A DNA stretch of 46,420 nt from a bacterium D16-51 (GCA_003612285.1 RAYE01000049.1:1-46420), one strand, 5' to 3'; numbered from the stretch's first letter, positions 6,330-14,366 are shown. Notes: a model not told the origin generated them from the letters alone. Made by a program: numbers and translations.

Positions 6330-8510
6330 ATGGGAAGAGTACAGAGACAGCCGGTGAAGAATGGCTGTGCAAAGGTTCCGGTGGTGATGCAGATGGAGGC
6401 GTTAGAATGTGGGGCAGCTTCTCTTACGATGATACTTGCTTATTATGGAAAATGGCTTCCGTTAGAGCGGGTACGCGCAGACTGCGGTGTGTCAAGGGAC
6501 GGAGCCAATGCAAAGAATATACTGCGTGCGGCACGGGGTTATGGACTGAATGCAAAGGGATACCGGTATGAACCGGAAACGCTGCGGCAGCAGGGAACAT
6601 TTCCATGTATCATTCATTGGAATTTCAATCATTTTGTCGTGTTAAATGGGTTTAAGAAAGGTAAGGCTGTATTGAATGACCCTGCAAGGGGAACGTACAG
6701 TGTGACCATGGAAACCTTTGATGAATCTTTTACAGGAGTCTGTCTGCTGTTTGAGCCGGAGGAGACTTTTGAGCCGGAGGGAAAACCCAAAAGTATGCTG
6801 TCATTTGCAAAGAAGAAATTGCAGGGGACAAAAGTGGCGGTTATATTCGTTGTGCTGACGTCGCTGGCAGTGTCGGTGATTGGGATTATTAACCCGGTTT
6901 TTTCTAGGATTTTCTTAGACCGTTTGCTGACAGGAATTAATTTGGACTGGTGCAGAGGATTTTTTCTTGCCATGTGTGGTATTGTGGTTTTGCAGATTAT
7001 AGTGGAGTGGATGCGCGCGGTATATTCCCTGCGCATTGGCGGAAAGCTTGCTGTGACAGGAAGCAGCTCTTTTCTGTGGCATGTGCTGCATATGCCGATG
7101 GAGTTTTTTTCACAGCGCATGGCGGGAGATATCCAGCAGAGGCAGGAGGATAATGCAGCGGTTGCAAAGACACTGATAGATACGTTTGCCCCGCTGGTGC
7201 TTGATGCGGCCATGATGGTGGTGTACCTTACGGCAATGCTTAGTTACAGCCCAGCGCTTACTGCTATTGGCGTGCTGTCTGTATTTATTAATCTGGCAAT
7301 GTCACGTTTTATATCGAAAAAGCGTATTGATATTACAAGGGTGCAGCTAAAGGATTCTGGCAAGCTTTCAGGGATGACAGTATCTGGTATTGAGATGGTT
7401 GAGTCCATTAAGGCCAGCGGCGCAGAAAACGGATTTTTTGAAAAGTGGGCGGGTTACCAGGCAGGTGCTTTTGTGGGGCAGAAGCGGTATACAAAGCTAG
7501 ATGCCTATCTCGGCCTGGTTCCGCAGCTTGTCAGCGTAGTGACGAATACGGCTGTAACGGTGCTTGGTGTTTATCTGGTAATAGATGGGAAGTTTACGGC
7601 GGGGATGATTTTGGCGTTCCAGGGATTTCTGAATTCTTTTACCACTCCTGCGGTGAAGTTGATACAGGCAGGCCAGCGCTTGCAGGAGATGCGTACGCAG
7701 ATGGAGCGGGTAGAAGATGTGATGGAATATCCGCAGGATGTGCGCTATACCTACGGTAATACGGATGCGGAAAGCGTAAATTATGAGAAGCTTTCGGGAA
7801 AAATTGAGATGAAGAACGTTACGTTTGGTTACTCAAGGCTCGCGCCGCCGTTAATTAAGGATTTTAACCTTATGCTTGAGCAGGGCAGCCGGGTTGCTTT
7901 TGTGGGCGCATCCGGCTGTGGGAAATCTACATTGTCAAAGCTGGTTTCTGGTCTCTATCAGCCATGGGAGGGTGAAATACTATTTGATGGAAAGCCTTTT
8001 GATTTGATTGAGCCATATATTTTCTCAGGTTCGCTTGCTGTTGTTGACCAGGATATTATTCTTTTTGAGGATACCATTGCGAACAACATTAAGATGTGGG
8101 ATCATTCCATTGAGGATTTTGAAATGATTCTAGCGGCAAGGGATGCGCAGCTTCACGAAGATATCATGCAGCGCGACGGAGGATACCAGTACAAAATTAT
8201 TGAAGGCGGTAAGGATTTTTCTGGAGGCCAGAGGCAGCGTATGGAGATTGCGCGGGTGCTGGCGCAGGACCCTACCATCATCATATTGGATGAGGCGACC
8301 AGTGCACTTGACGCAAAGACGGAATATGAGGTCGTCAATTCAATTAAGGACCGGGGGATAACATGTATTGTCGTTGCGCACAGACTTTCTACTATACGGG
8401 ATTGCGACGAGATTATTGTCATGGACAATGGAAGAGTTGTAGAACGTGGCACACATGAGCAATTATATGCTGCAGGGGGACTTTATACAAAGCTTGTCAG
8501 CAGTGAATAG
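6330..8510 (+). CDS. Peptidase-containing ABC exporter (C39; NHLM ABC1 type)
   Basis: A 726-residue inner-membrane exporter for double-glycine leader peptides. Residues 15-140 form a C39 cysteine peptidase: Cys27 in LECGAASLTMIL, His101 in WNFNHFVVLNGF, Asp117 in LNDPARG. Six membrane helices follow at about 165-440. The nucleotide-binding domain has Walker A GASGCGKST, signature FSGGQRQR, Walker B IIILDEATSALD and H-loop VVAHRLSTI, all competent. The start at 6330 is preferred because AGGTGG lies just upstream; an ATG at 6309 overlaps the previous gene. The peptidase should cut after the GG of the three Nif11-like precursors at 11.6-12.9 kb. A second ABC gene follows after 14 bases, as in NHLM clusters. 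Confidence 0.93.
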   Translation: MGRVQRQPVKNGCAKVPVVMQMEALECGAASLTMILAYYGKWLPLERVRADCGVSRDGANAKNILRAARGYGLNAKGYRYEPETLRQQGTFPCIIHWNFNHFVVLNGFKKGKAVLNDPARGTYSVTMETFDESFTGVCLLFEPEETFEPEGKPKSMLSFAKKKLQGTKVAVIFVVLTSLAVSVIGIINPVFSRIFLDRLLTGINLDWCRGFFLAMCGIVVLQIIVEWMRAVYSLRIGGKLAVTGSSSFLWHVLHMPMEFFSQRMAGDIQQRQEDNAAVAKTLIDTFAPLVLDAAMMVVYLTAMLSYSPALTAIGVLSVFINLAMSRFISKKRIDITRVQLKDSGKLSGMTVSGIEMVESIKASGAENGFFEKWAGYQAGAFVGQKRYTKLDAYLGLVPQLVSVVTNTAVTVLGVYLVIDGKFTAGMILAFQGFLNSFTTPAVKLIQAGQRLQEMRTQMERVEDVMEYPQDVRYTYGNTDAESVNYEKLSGKIEMKNVTFGYSRLAPPLIKDFNLMLEQGSRVAFVGASGCGKSTLSKLVSGLYQPWEGEILFDGKPFDLIEPYIFSGSLAVVDQDIILFEDTIANNIKMWDHSIEDFEMILAARDAQLHEDIMQRDGGYQYKIIEGGKDFSGGQRQRMEIARVLAQDPTIIILDEATSALDAKTEYEVVNSIKDRGITCIVVAHRLSTIRDCDEIIVMDNGRVVERGTHEQLYAAGGLYTKLVSSE

Positions 8511-8524
8511 GAGGCAGAGCAGCT

Positions 8525-10714
8525 ATGGGATGGTTTGAAGGCCAGATAAAGCAGCGGATGGAATATGACGATGATGCGTTCCAGGAAGCATTTGTGAAGA
8601 TGGCAGGGGCGGTCATGGGGGAAAAGGTGACGGCGGCATTAGAAAATGACAGGCAGCAGGTTCAGAACGCCATGGATGAAATTTTGAAATTTTACCATGT
8701 CAAAATCCGTGAATATCCTGAACATTTGCACGGAATGAATGAACAGCTTGAGTATGTGCTGCGTCCTATGGGCATTATGCGGCGTACGGTCAAGCTGGAA
8801 AAGGGATGGTACAAAGATGCCACAGGACCATTTCTTGCCGTGTGGCGGGATACGAAACGCATTGCAGCCCTGATTCCGACGGCATCCGGTTATCGCTTTT
8901 TAGATGCGGACACAGGCAAATGGACACGGGTGAATCACAGGAACGAAGAATATTTTGAGGAAGAGGCGATTTGTTTTTATAAGCCTTTGCCGCTCCGCAA
9001 GGTAAGTTATGGGGATTTTTTCAAATATGCCCTGAATACCTTATCTGCATGGGATGTGGCATTTGTTGCAGCCGCAGTGCTTGTTGTGACTCTTGTGGGG
9101 CTTCTTCCGGCGAAATTGAATTACATAATATTTTCTCTTGTCATTCCTTCAGGCAGTATCGGGCTTTTGTATGCGATGGCGTGGGTTATGATATGTGTGC
9201 TTGGGGCGTCGGTACTCTTAGGGGCGGTAAAGACGTTATGTATGGCAAGAATAAAGGCAAAAATGGGTATGTCCGTACAGTCGGCAGTGATGATGCGCGT
9301 ACTGTCGTTGCCGGCGTCATTTTTTAAGGACTACAATGCAGGAGAACTGGCAAGCAGGGTACAGAAAGCGGATGTACTCTGTATGCTTACTGCGGACGCA
9401 GTGCTTTCTACTGGGCTGACTTCTGTATTTTCACTGATATATATTACCCAGATTTTCCGTTATGCCCCGGCATTATGTATTCCGGCGGTTGTGGTTATGG
9501 CGCTTACCCTTTTTATATCTGTTGTATCCTCATTTGTGCAGATTAAAGTGTTGAGAAAGCAGATGGAGTTTCAGGCAAAAGAAAAAGGCGTTAGTTATGG
9601 ACTGATTGCGGGTGTGCAGAAAATCCGGCTTTCTGGGGCAGAGAAACGTGCGTTTTCCAAATGGGCGGGGATTTATGCGAAGGAAGCGGCCATGAATTGG
9701 AATCCCCCGTTATTTTTAAAATTGACCAGTGTAATTATCCTTGCCATCTCTTCTATTGGCACGATAGCCATGTACTGGGCGGCAATCAAAAGTGGTGTAA
9801 GTACAGCGGATTATTATGCATTCCAGACAGCATACGGAATGGTGAGCGGGGCATTTCAGGCGCTTTCTTCCGCGGCGTTGACAGTGGCACAGATTAAGCC
9901 TGTGATGGAAATGCTGCGCCCTGTGCTTGACGAGGCGCCGGAGGTATCCGGGGACAAGCAGGTAGTGACACGGCTTTCTGGCGGCATAGAACTAAACAAT
10001 GTTTTATTTCGGTATAACGATTCCATGCCGTATGTCATTGACAATTTGTCATTGAAAGTAAGGCCGGGGGAGTATGTGGCAATTGTAGGGGCGACAGGAT
10101 GCGGAAAATCTACGCTTATGCGCCTGCTGTTAGGATTTGAAATGCCGGAGAAAGGGGCGGTTTACTATGACGGGAAGGATTTGGCTAAGATTGACTTGAA
10201 ATCCCTGCGCCGCAGGATTGGCGTGGTGCTGCAGGATGGCAGGCTTTTTTCCGGTGATATTTTTTCAAATATTGTGATTTCTGCGCCGTGGCTGACTTTG
10301 GATGATGCATGGGAGGCGGCGGAAATGTCTGGCATTGCCGCAGACATCCGGCGTATGCCAATGGGAATGCACACGGTAATTTCGGAAGGCGGAGGAGGTA
10401 TCTCAGGCGGGCAGCGTCAGCGGCTGTTGATTGCGCGCGCGATAGCGCCTAAGCCCAAAATCTTGATGTTTGATGAAGCGACAAGTGCGCTTGATAATCT
10501 GACGCAAAAGCAGGTTTCTGAGGCTCTGGATAACTTAAAATGTACGAGGATTGTAATTGCACACAGGCTTTCAACGATACGGCAGTGTGACCGGATTATT
10601 GTACTACAGGATGGAAAGATTATTGAAGATGGGAAATATGCAGAATTATTAGAGTTAAACGGCTACTTTGCACAGCTTGTGGCGAGACAGCAGGTGGAAA
10701 ATTTTTTAAAATAA
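8525..10714 (+). CDS. Second ABC exporter without peptidase (NHLM ABC2 type)
   Basis: A 729-residue protein with a soluble N-terminal region of about 170 residues lacking the C39 Cys/His pair, then six membrane helices and an ATPase domain. Walker A is GATGCGKST, signature ISGGQRQR, Walker B ILMFDEATSALD, and the H-loop VIAHRLSTI. This architecture (long unrelated N-domain, tandem to a C39 exporter) is that of the NHLM bacteriocin ABC2 family. The N-domain contains a segment GPFLAVWRDTKRIAALIPTA that looks like a degenerate small beta domain. It probably pairs with the preceding exporter as a heterodimer; unlike many heterodimers, both ATP sites look intact. The start follows a GGAGG at about 8509-8515. 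Confidence 0.9.
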   Translation: MGWFEGQIKQRMEYDDDAFQEAFVKMAGAVMGEKVTAALENDRQQVQNAMDEILKFYHVKIREYPEHLHGMNEQLEYVLRPMGIMRRTVKLEKGWYKDATGPFLAVWRDTKRIAALIPTASGYRFLDADTGKWTRVNHRNEEYFEEEAICFYKPLPLRKVSYGDFFKYALNTLSAWDVAFVAAAVLVVTLVGLLPAKLNYIIFSLVIPSGSIGLLYAMAWVMICVLGASVLLGAVKTLCMARIKAKMGMSVQSAVMMRVLSLPASFFKDYNAGELASRVQKADVLCMLTADAVLSTGLTSVFSLIYITQIFRYAPALCIPAVVVMALTLFISVVSSFVQIKVLRKQMEFQAKEKGVSYGLIAGVQKIRLSGAEKRAFSKWAGIYAKEAAMNWNPPLFLKLTSVIILAISSIGTIAMYWAAIKSGVSTADYYAFQTAYGMVSGAFQALSSAALTVAQIKPVMEMLRPVLDEAPEVSGDKQVVTRLSGGIELNNVLFRYNDSMPYVIDNLSLKVRPGEYVAIVGATGCGKSTLMRLLLGFEMPEKGAVYYDGKDLAKIDLKSLRRRIGVVLQDGRLFSGDIFSNIVISAPWLTLDDAWEAAEMSGIAADIRRMPMGMHTVISEGGGGISGGQRQRLLIARAIAPKPKILMFDEATSALDNLTQKQVSEALDNLKCTRIVIAHRLSTIRQCDRIIVLQDGKIIEDGKYAELLELNGYFAQLVARQQVENFLK

Positions 10715-10793
10715 TTTTGGCGCTCGTCCGAAGTGAAGCGTATCAATAAAATAGATAAGGCAGTGGGAGGTCTGGAAAAGGCGGGGGATACAG

Positions 10794-10994
10794 ATGGAAG
10801 ATAAACTCATATTTTTATTAGATTATCAGCGTTTTCAGAAAAACCACAGAATAGAGGAGATGCTGCAGGAACTAGAAGGCAGGTATGGGGAAGAGCTGAC
10901 AGAGGAAAACCTCTCACTGGTTAATGCCGCCGGTGAGGCATGGCATAGGGGAGGACAGGAATGTAAGCTTATGGAGGAATGGCATGAAGAATAA
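10794..10994 (+). CDS. Small leader-like protein of unknown function
   Basis: A 66-residue acidic helical protein. I do not recognise a named family. Its segment ELTEENLSLVNAAGEAW resembles the end of double-glycine leaders (an acidic helix, then L-x-x-V-x-A-A-G), but no Cys-rich core follows; only one Cys is present in the last dozen residues. A GCGGGGGA site lies 5 bases before the ATG. The sigma factor gene starts inside its last codons, so the two are translationally coupled. It may be a leader-derived regulatory peptide, a sigma-factor partner, or an unrelated accessory protein. Real gene status is likely because of the coupling and the codon use. Confidence 0.7.
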   Translation: MEDKLIFLLDYQRFQKNHRIEEMLQELEGRYGEELTEENLSLVNAAGEAWHRGGQECKLMEEWHEE

Positions 10995-11487
10995 TGAACT
11001 GCTCCGGGAACTATATCAGTGCTTTTCAGGCAAGGTGGAAGCTTATATACGAAGCCGGGTGGAAGCCTCTCAGGATGTGGAAGATATGGTATCGCAGGTG
11101 TTTTTGAAGGTATGCCAGAATATTGATAGTTTTTCTGAGGAAAAAGCGGCGCACTCTACCTGGATTTATGCCATTACCCATAATGTGGTAATCGACTATT
11201 ACAGGAAAAGGGGACGGGATTCACGCATGAAGTTATGCGGGGAATTGCCACAGTTGCCGGAACAGGACAAAAACTTGGAGAGAATTTTGAGGGAAGAGTC
11301 TTTGGATGCGCTTGCAAATGCACTAGAAACCCTGGAAGAGCGGGAGCGTGACCTGGTGCTTTTACACTATTACAAAAATAAGAGCCTGAAAGAAATTGCA
11401 GTGATAATGGGAATGTCATACAGTAACACCCGTGTGATACATAAGAAGGCGCTTGGCAGGATGAGAAAATGGCTGGAACGGGATTAA
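10984..11487 (+). CDS. ECF-type RNA polymerase sigma factor
   Basis: A 167-residue sigma-70 family protein with only regions 2 and 4, as in ECF sigma factors. Region 2 is visible as DVEDMVSQVFLKVCQNIDSF followed by STWIYAITHNVVIDYYRKRGRD (region 2.3/2.4). Region 4 is visible as LEERERDLVLLHYYKNKSLKEIA then MGMSYSNTRVIHKKALGRMR, an intact helix-turn-helix. The start at 10984 has GGAGG six bases upstream and overlaps the small gene at 10794. Its place between the exporters and the precursors suggests it controls this cluster. No anti-sigma membrane protein is recognisable; the small upstream protein is a possible partner. Confidence 0.9.
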   Translation: MKNNELLRELYQCFSGKVEAYIRSRVEASQDVEDMVSQVFLKVCQNIDSFSEEKAAHSTWIYAITHNVVIDYYRKRGRDSRMKLCGELPQLPEQDKNLERILREESLDALANALETLEERERDLVLLHYYKNKSLKEIAVIMGMSYSNTRVIHKKALGRMRKWLERD

Positions 11488-11506
11488 AAGGCTGCAATAC
11501 GAAGTC

Positions 11507-11526
11507 AACGCAAAAACAATTGCGTT
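11507..11526 (+). promoter_or_regulatory. Hairpin/promoter region before first precursor
   Basis: AACGCAA (11507-11513) and TTGCGTT (11520-11526) form a 7-bp inverted repeat around AAACAA, 50 bases before the first precursor. It is preceded by GTCAAC and followed by an AT-rich TACTATATAA stretch. This could be the sigma-factor promoter or an operator; the spacing does not fit a textbook ECF promoter, so the role is uncertain. Confidence 0.4.
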
Positions 11527-11575
11527 TACTATATAAAAATAAGAACAAATAAATAGTAAAAGAAAGGAGAAAAAC

Positions 11576-11950
11576 ATGAAGAGGTTACTGGAAGAAATGG
11601 AAAAAAACCAGGAGCTGAAGGCGAAAATTGAGGAGCTGGATAAAAATCCGGAAAGCACTCCGAAGGATTATATCCGGGTAGCTGCGGAATACGGGATAGA
11701 GATTAAGGAAGAAGACTTTAAACCTGCGCAGGGTGAGCTTACGGATGATGAACTGGACGCAGTAGCAGGTGGAGAACCATGTGCGTGCGTTTTTGGCGGA
11801 GGTGGGACAGCAAATCAGTCGGATGATACCTGTGCCTGTGTTTTTGGCGGAGGTGGGGAATACTCAGATGGCAGTTGTAGATGTGCCTGTGTGGGAGGTG
11901 GCGCTGGAGACGGTCATCATTATGTTCCTGTAAGTGATTTATTTCGATAA
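11576..11950 (+). CDS. Nif11-like leader RiPP precursor 1 (CxC-GGGG repeats)
   Basis: A 124-residue precursor peptide. Residues 1-66 are a Nif11-like leader (acidic, helical, ending ELTDDELDAVAGG), with the predicted C39 cut after Gly66. The 58-residue core has Cys at 69, 71, 86, 88, 101, 103 and 105. Two units read CACVFGGGG at 69-77 and 86-94, and a third reads CACVGGGAG from 103, so unit starts are exactly 17 residues apart. The tail GDGHHYVPVSDLFR is unique to this copy. AAAGGAG lies just upstream of the ATG. The radical SAM enzyme at 12916 is the only modifying enzyme in reach, so thioether or other radical modification at these Cys/Gly units is inferred. Confidence 0.92.
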   Translation: MKRLLEEMEKNQELKAKIEELDKNPESTPKDYIRVAAEYGIEIKEEDFKPAQGELTDDELDAVAGGEPCACVFGGGGTANQSDDTCACVFGGGGEYSDGSCRCACVGGGAGDGHHYVPVSDLFR

Positions 11951-11959
11951 ACGGAATGC

Positions 11960-12033
11960 AGCAGGATGAGAACCATGTGCGCATATACCGGACGGTGTGG
12001 GTGGAGATGGAATGGTTTTTAGCCATTTTCACC
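11960..12033 (+). pseudogene. Relic of a further precursor (leader-core junction)
   Basis: Bases 11960-11981 match bases 11764-11785 of precursor 1 at 20 of 22 positions; that segment encodes the AGG-EPCA junction. In the matching frame the relic reads E-P-C-A then diverges (HIPDGVGGDG), after a stop. It has no start codon or ribosome binding site. It looks like the remains of an older precursor copy or a product of unequal recombination in the array. Confidence 0.5.
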
Positions 12034-12039
12034 CAGCAG

Positions 12040-12068
12040 GTTTGTGACAGCGCGCTACCGGCACAAAC
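12040..12068 (+). repeat. Conserved leader hairpin before precursor 2
   Basis: GTTTGTG (12040-12046) and CACAAAC (12062-12068) enclose a GC-rich loop with AGCGCGCT. The same element recurs before precursor 3, within a block of about 75 nearly identical bases reaching to the start codon. It is absent before precursor 1. Confidence 0.7.
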
Positions 12069-12110
12069 ATTGCAGTATAGGCAAAAGGCAGCGCAGAAAA
12101 GAGGTAAAAT

Positions 12111-12464
12111 ATGAAGAAGCTATTAGAAGAAATAGAAAAAAACCAGGAGCTGAAGGCGAAAATTGAGGAGCTGGATAAAAATCCGAAAAGCACTCCGAAG
12201 GATTATATCCAGGCAGCTGCGGAATACGGGATAGAGATTAAGGAAGAAGACTTTAAAACCACGCGGGGAGAACTTAGCGACGATGAATTGGATGCCGTGG
12301 CAGGTGGAAAAGTTTGTTCCTGCTTTGTAGGCGGAGGTGGAGAAGGAGGACGTCGCGATAAGATCTGTGCTTGTGTTGCATTCGGCGCCGGAGAAGATAA
12401 TTATGCTGATACACTTAGATGCTTCTGCCCGCTTGCAGGCTCAGGAGACACACATGATCATTAA
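12111..12464 (+). CDS. Nif11-like leader RiPP precursor 2
   Basis: A 117-residue precursor. The leader (1-66) differs from precursor 1 at only a handful of positions and ends ELSDDELDAVAGG. The 51-residue core has six Cys in three CxC pairs at 69/71, 86/88 and 104/106. The units are CSCFVGGGG, CACVAFGAG and CFCPLAGSG, so the glycine run decays along the chain while the CxC pairs stay fixed. The C-terminus is DTHDH. The GAGG site sits six bases before the ATG. Leader identity with divergent core is what is expected of a duplicated, diversifying RiPP array served by one maturase and one exporter pair. Confidence 0.92.
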   Translation: MKKLLEEIEKNQELKAKIEELDKNPKSTPKDYIQAAAEYGIEIKEEDFKTTRGELSDDELDAVAGGKVCSCFVGGGGEGGRRDKICACVAFGAGEDNYADTLRCFCPLAGSGDTHDH

Positions 12465-12480
12465 ATTTCTGTAACAGCAA

Positions 12481-12509
12481 GTTTGTGACAGCGCGCTGCC
12501 GGCACAAAC
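12481..12509 (+). repeat. Conserved leader hairpin before precursor 3
   Basis: GTTTGTG (12481-12487) and CACAAAC (12503-12509) enclose a loop with CAGCGCGCTG. It is the second copy of the element at 12040-12068, and the following 40 bases up to the ATG are also nearly the same. It probably arose with the gene duplication and may act on RNA stability or translation of each precursor. Confidence 0.7.
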
Positions 12510-12550
12510 ATTGCAGTATGGCAAAAGGCAGTGCAGAAAAGAGGCGAAAT

Positions 12551-12901
12551 ATGAAGAAATTATTAGAAGAAATGGAAAAAAACCAGGAGCTGAAGGCGAA
12601 AATCAAAGAGTTGGATGAAAATCCGAAAAGCACTACGAAGGATTATATCCAGGTGGCGGCAGAAAATGGTTTAGAACTTACCGAGGCAGATTTTCAACCG
12701 GCAGGAAGCGTGGGAGAACTGGCAGATGACGAATTAGAAGCTGTGGCTGGCGGCAAGGATGCTTGCACCTGTGTAGTGGGCGGCGGCGGACAAGCTTATG
12801 ATGAAAAAACCTGCGTCTGTGTACTGGGCGGCGGTGGTGAATTTACAGACGGCGAGGCACGTTGTATTTGTGTGGCTATCGGTACCGGTCAACACGGTTA
12901 A
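12551..12901 (+). CDS. Nif11-like leader RiPP precursor 3
   Basis: A 116-residue precursor. The leader (1-68) is two residues longer than in copies 1 and 2 and ends ELADDELEAVAGG. The 48-residue core carries six Cys in three CxC pairs at 72/74, 88/90 and 105/107. The units read CTCVVGGGG, CVCVLGGGG and CICVAIGTG. The start at 12551 is chosen because GAGG lies six bases upstream and it aligns with the other two leaders; an in-frame TTG/ATG further upstream lies inside the conserved hairpin block. The radical SAM gene begins 14 bases after the stop, so this copy is probably cotranscribed with its maturase. Confidence 0.92.
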   Translation: MKKLLEEMEKNQELKAKIKELDENPKSTTKDYIQVAAENGLELTEADFQPAGSVGELADDELEAVAGGKDACTCVVGGGGQAYDEKTCVCVLGGGGEFTDGEARCICVAIGTGQHG

Positions 12902-12915
12902 TTAAGGAGTAAACT

Positions 12916-14328
12916 ATGGGATATTATCGTTTAAAGGAATCCTGCGTCCTGCGGGGATGGGAAAAGCTGCCATGGGCGGTTGTCCGGTATCCCCGGAATA
13001 CTGTTGAATTTTTAAGCCGGGAGGCATTTGACGCATTAAGCCTCTGTAACGGTAAGTGTGACTGTGACTTAAAAATAGTGCCAGAGCAGACAAAGGAGCT
13101 TATCCGTATGGCTGTTGAAAGGGATATAGTGGAGCCTTGCAGTTATGGGGAAGGGCTGACGCCGGACCAGGAATACCGACAATATCAAAACCGTTTTATC
13201 CGTACTGCCCATTGGTCTATTACGGGAAAATGTAATTATAAGTGCAGGCATTGTTATATGTCTGCACCGGAGGCAAAGTATGGGGAATTGTCCCATGAGA
13301 CAATTATGGATATCATAGGCCAGTTGGAAGAATGTGGCGTGACGTCGGTAACACTTACCGGAGGGGAGCCGCTGATACGCAAAGACTGGTGGGAGATTGT
13401 AGACGCCTTGCTTGACCGCCATATTTATATCCAGACTATTTATTCCAATGGCGCCCTGGTAAATGAAGCCTTGCTTCAGGGGCTTTCCCAAAGAGGGATT
13501 AAGCCGGAGTTTAATATGAGCTATGATGGGGATGAAGGATGGCATGATTGGCTTAGGGGAATTCCGGGTGCGGGGGAAGCTGTGCTTAAGGCATTTGATT
13601 TATGTTATGAAATGGGGTTCCCGACCGGTGCTGAACTTTGTATCCATCAGGGGAATAAACATCTGCTGCGCCAGAGCATCCGCACGCTTGCCAAGCACCA
13701 TTGTTCGCATTTGAAAACAAATCCGGTAGCGGAAACAGAGCTGTGGGAACGGCTTGGCGGGGATTATTCGATTTCGATGGAAGAAACACTGGAAACCTAT
13801 CTGGAATACATCCCGGCGTATTTTGAGGATGGGAGGCCATTGTCGCTGATGCTTGGCGGGTTCTTCTCATGTAATGGAAAGGATTCATACGGTGGGGAGA
13901 AGGTAAGATGGGGGATTCCGCTAAAGAAGTATGATGGTGGGGACAGATGCCTTAATCAGACTGTATGCGGACATGCAAGGCAGGTAATGTACCTGTCAGC
14001 GGAGGGGCGTATGCTTCCGTGCATGTCCTTGTCCTCTTATGACATACAGGAAGAATATCCTCTTATTACCGAGGTGGGATTGCGTCAGGGGCTGACGGAT
14101 TCGACCTACATGAAACTGATTGACACCCGTGTGGAGGAATTCTTAAAACATACAGAGGAATGCGGCGCTTGTGAATATGCAAAGATTTGTGCCGGAGGAT
14201 GCAGGGCAAGCGCCCTGTGCTATGACAAAACGGATATTATGGCGCCGGACCGCGTTTCGTGTCTGATTTTCCGTGAAGGATATGGAAGACGGCTCGAGGA
14301 AGTGATGGAAAATTTACAAATTGAATAA
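12916..14328 (+). CDS. Radical SAM/SPASM peptide maturase (Nif11-class)
   Basis: A 470-residue [4Fe-4S] enzyme. The N-terminal 95 residues look like a PqqD-like peptide-recognition domain with extra Cys (CNGKCDCD). The SAM cluster motif CNYKCRHC has Cys at residues 106, 110 and 113, followed by the SAM-binding TLTGGEPL. The C-terminal SPASM region shows CLNQTVCG, then MLPCMS, then CGACEYAKICAGGC and a final VSC, enough for two auxiliary clusters. This layout is that of sactipeptide and ranthipeptide maturases that form Cys thioethers. AAGGAG lies upstream of the ATG. It directly follows the three precursors and ends at a strong terminator. The bond it forms on the CxC-GGGG units is not predictable from sequence. 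Confidence 0.93.
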   Translation: MGYYRLKESCVLRGWEKLPWAVVRYPRNTVEFLSREAFDALSLCNGKCDCDLKIVPEQTKELIRMAVERDIVEPCSYGEGLTPDQEYRQYQNRFIRTAHWSITGKCNYKCRHCYMSAPEAKYGELSHETIMDIIGQLEECGVTSVTLTGGEPLIRKDWWEIVDALLDRHIYIQTIYSNGALVNEALLQGLSQRGIKPEFNMSYDGDEGWHDWLRGIPGAGEAVLKAFDLCYEMGFPTGAELCIHQGNKHLLRQSIRTLAKHHCSHLKTNPVAETELWERLGGDYSISMEETLETYLEYIPAYFEDGRPLSLMLGGFFSCNGKDSYGGEKVRWGIPLKKYDGGDRCLNQTVCGHARQVMYLSAEGRMLPCMSLSSYDIQEEYPLITEVGLRQGLTDSTYMKLIDTRVEEFLKHTEECGACEYAKICAGGCRASALCYDKTDIMAPDRVSCLIFREGYGRRLEEVMENLQIE

Positions 14329-14339
14329 AGTTTTTGTGG

Positions 14340-14366
14340 GAGCCTGATGCTGAATCAGGCTCTTTT
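14340..14366 (+). terminator. Rho-independent terminator of the RiPP cluster
   Basis: GAGCCTGAT (14340-14348), loop GCTGA, ATCAGGCTC (14354-14362), then TTTT. It lies 11 bases after the radical SAM stop codon and closes the cluster. Confidence 0.9.

Noticed and set aside
11504-11526. GTCAAC...CGTTT as an ECF-type promoter before precursor 1
   Set aside because: The spacing is about 13 bases, shorter than the usual 16-17, and no second copy with the same spacing was found upstream of the export operon.
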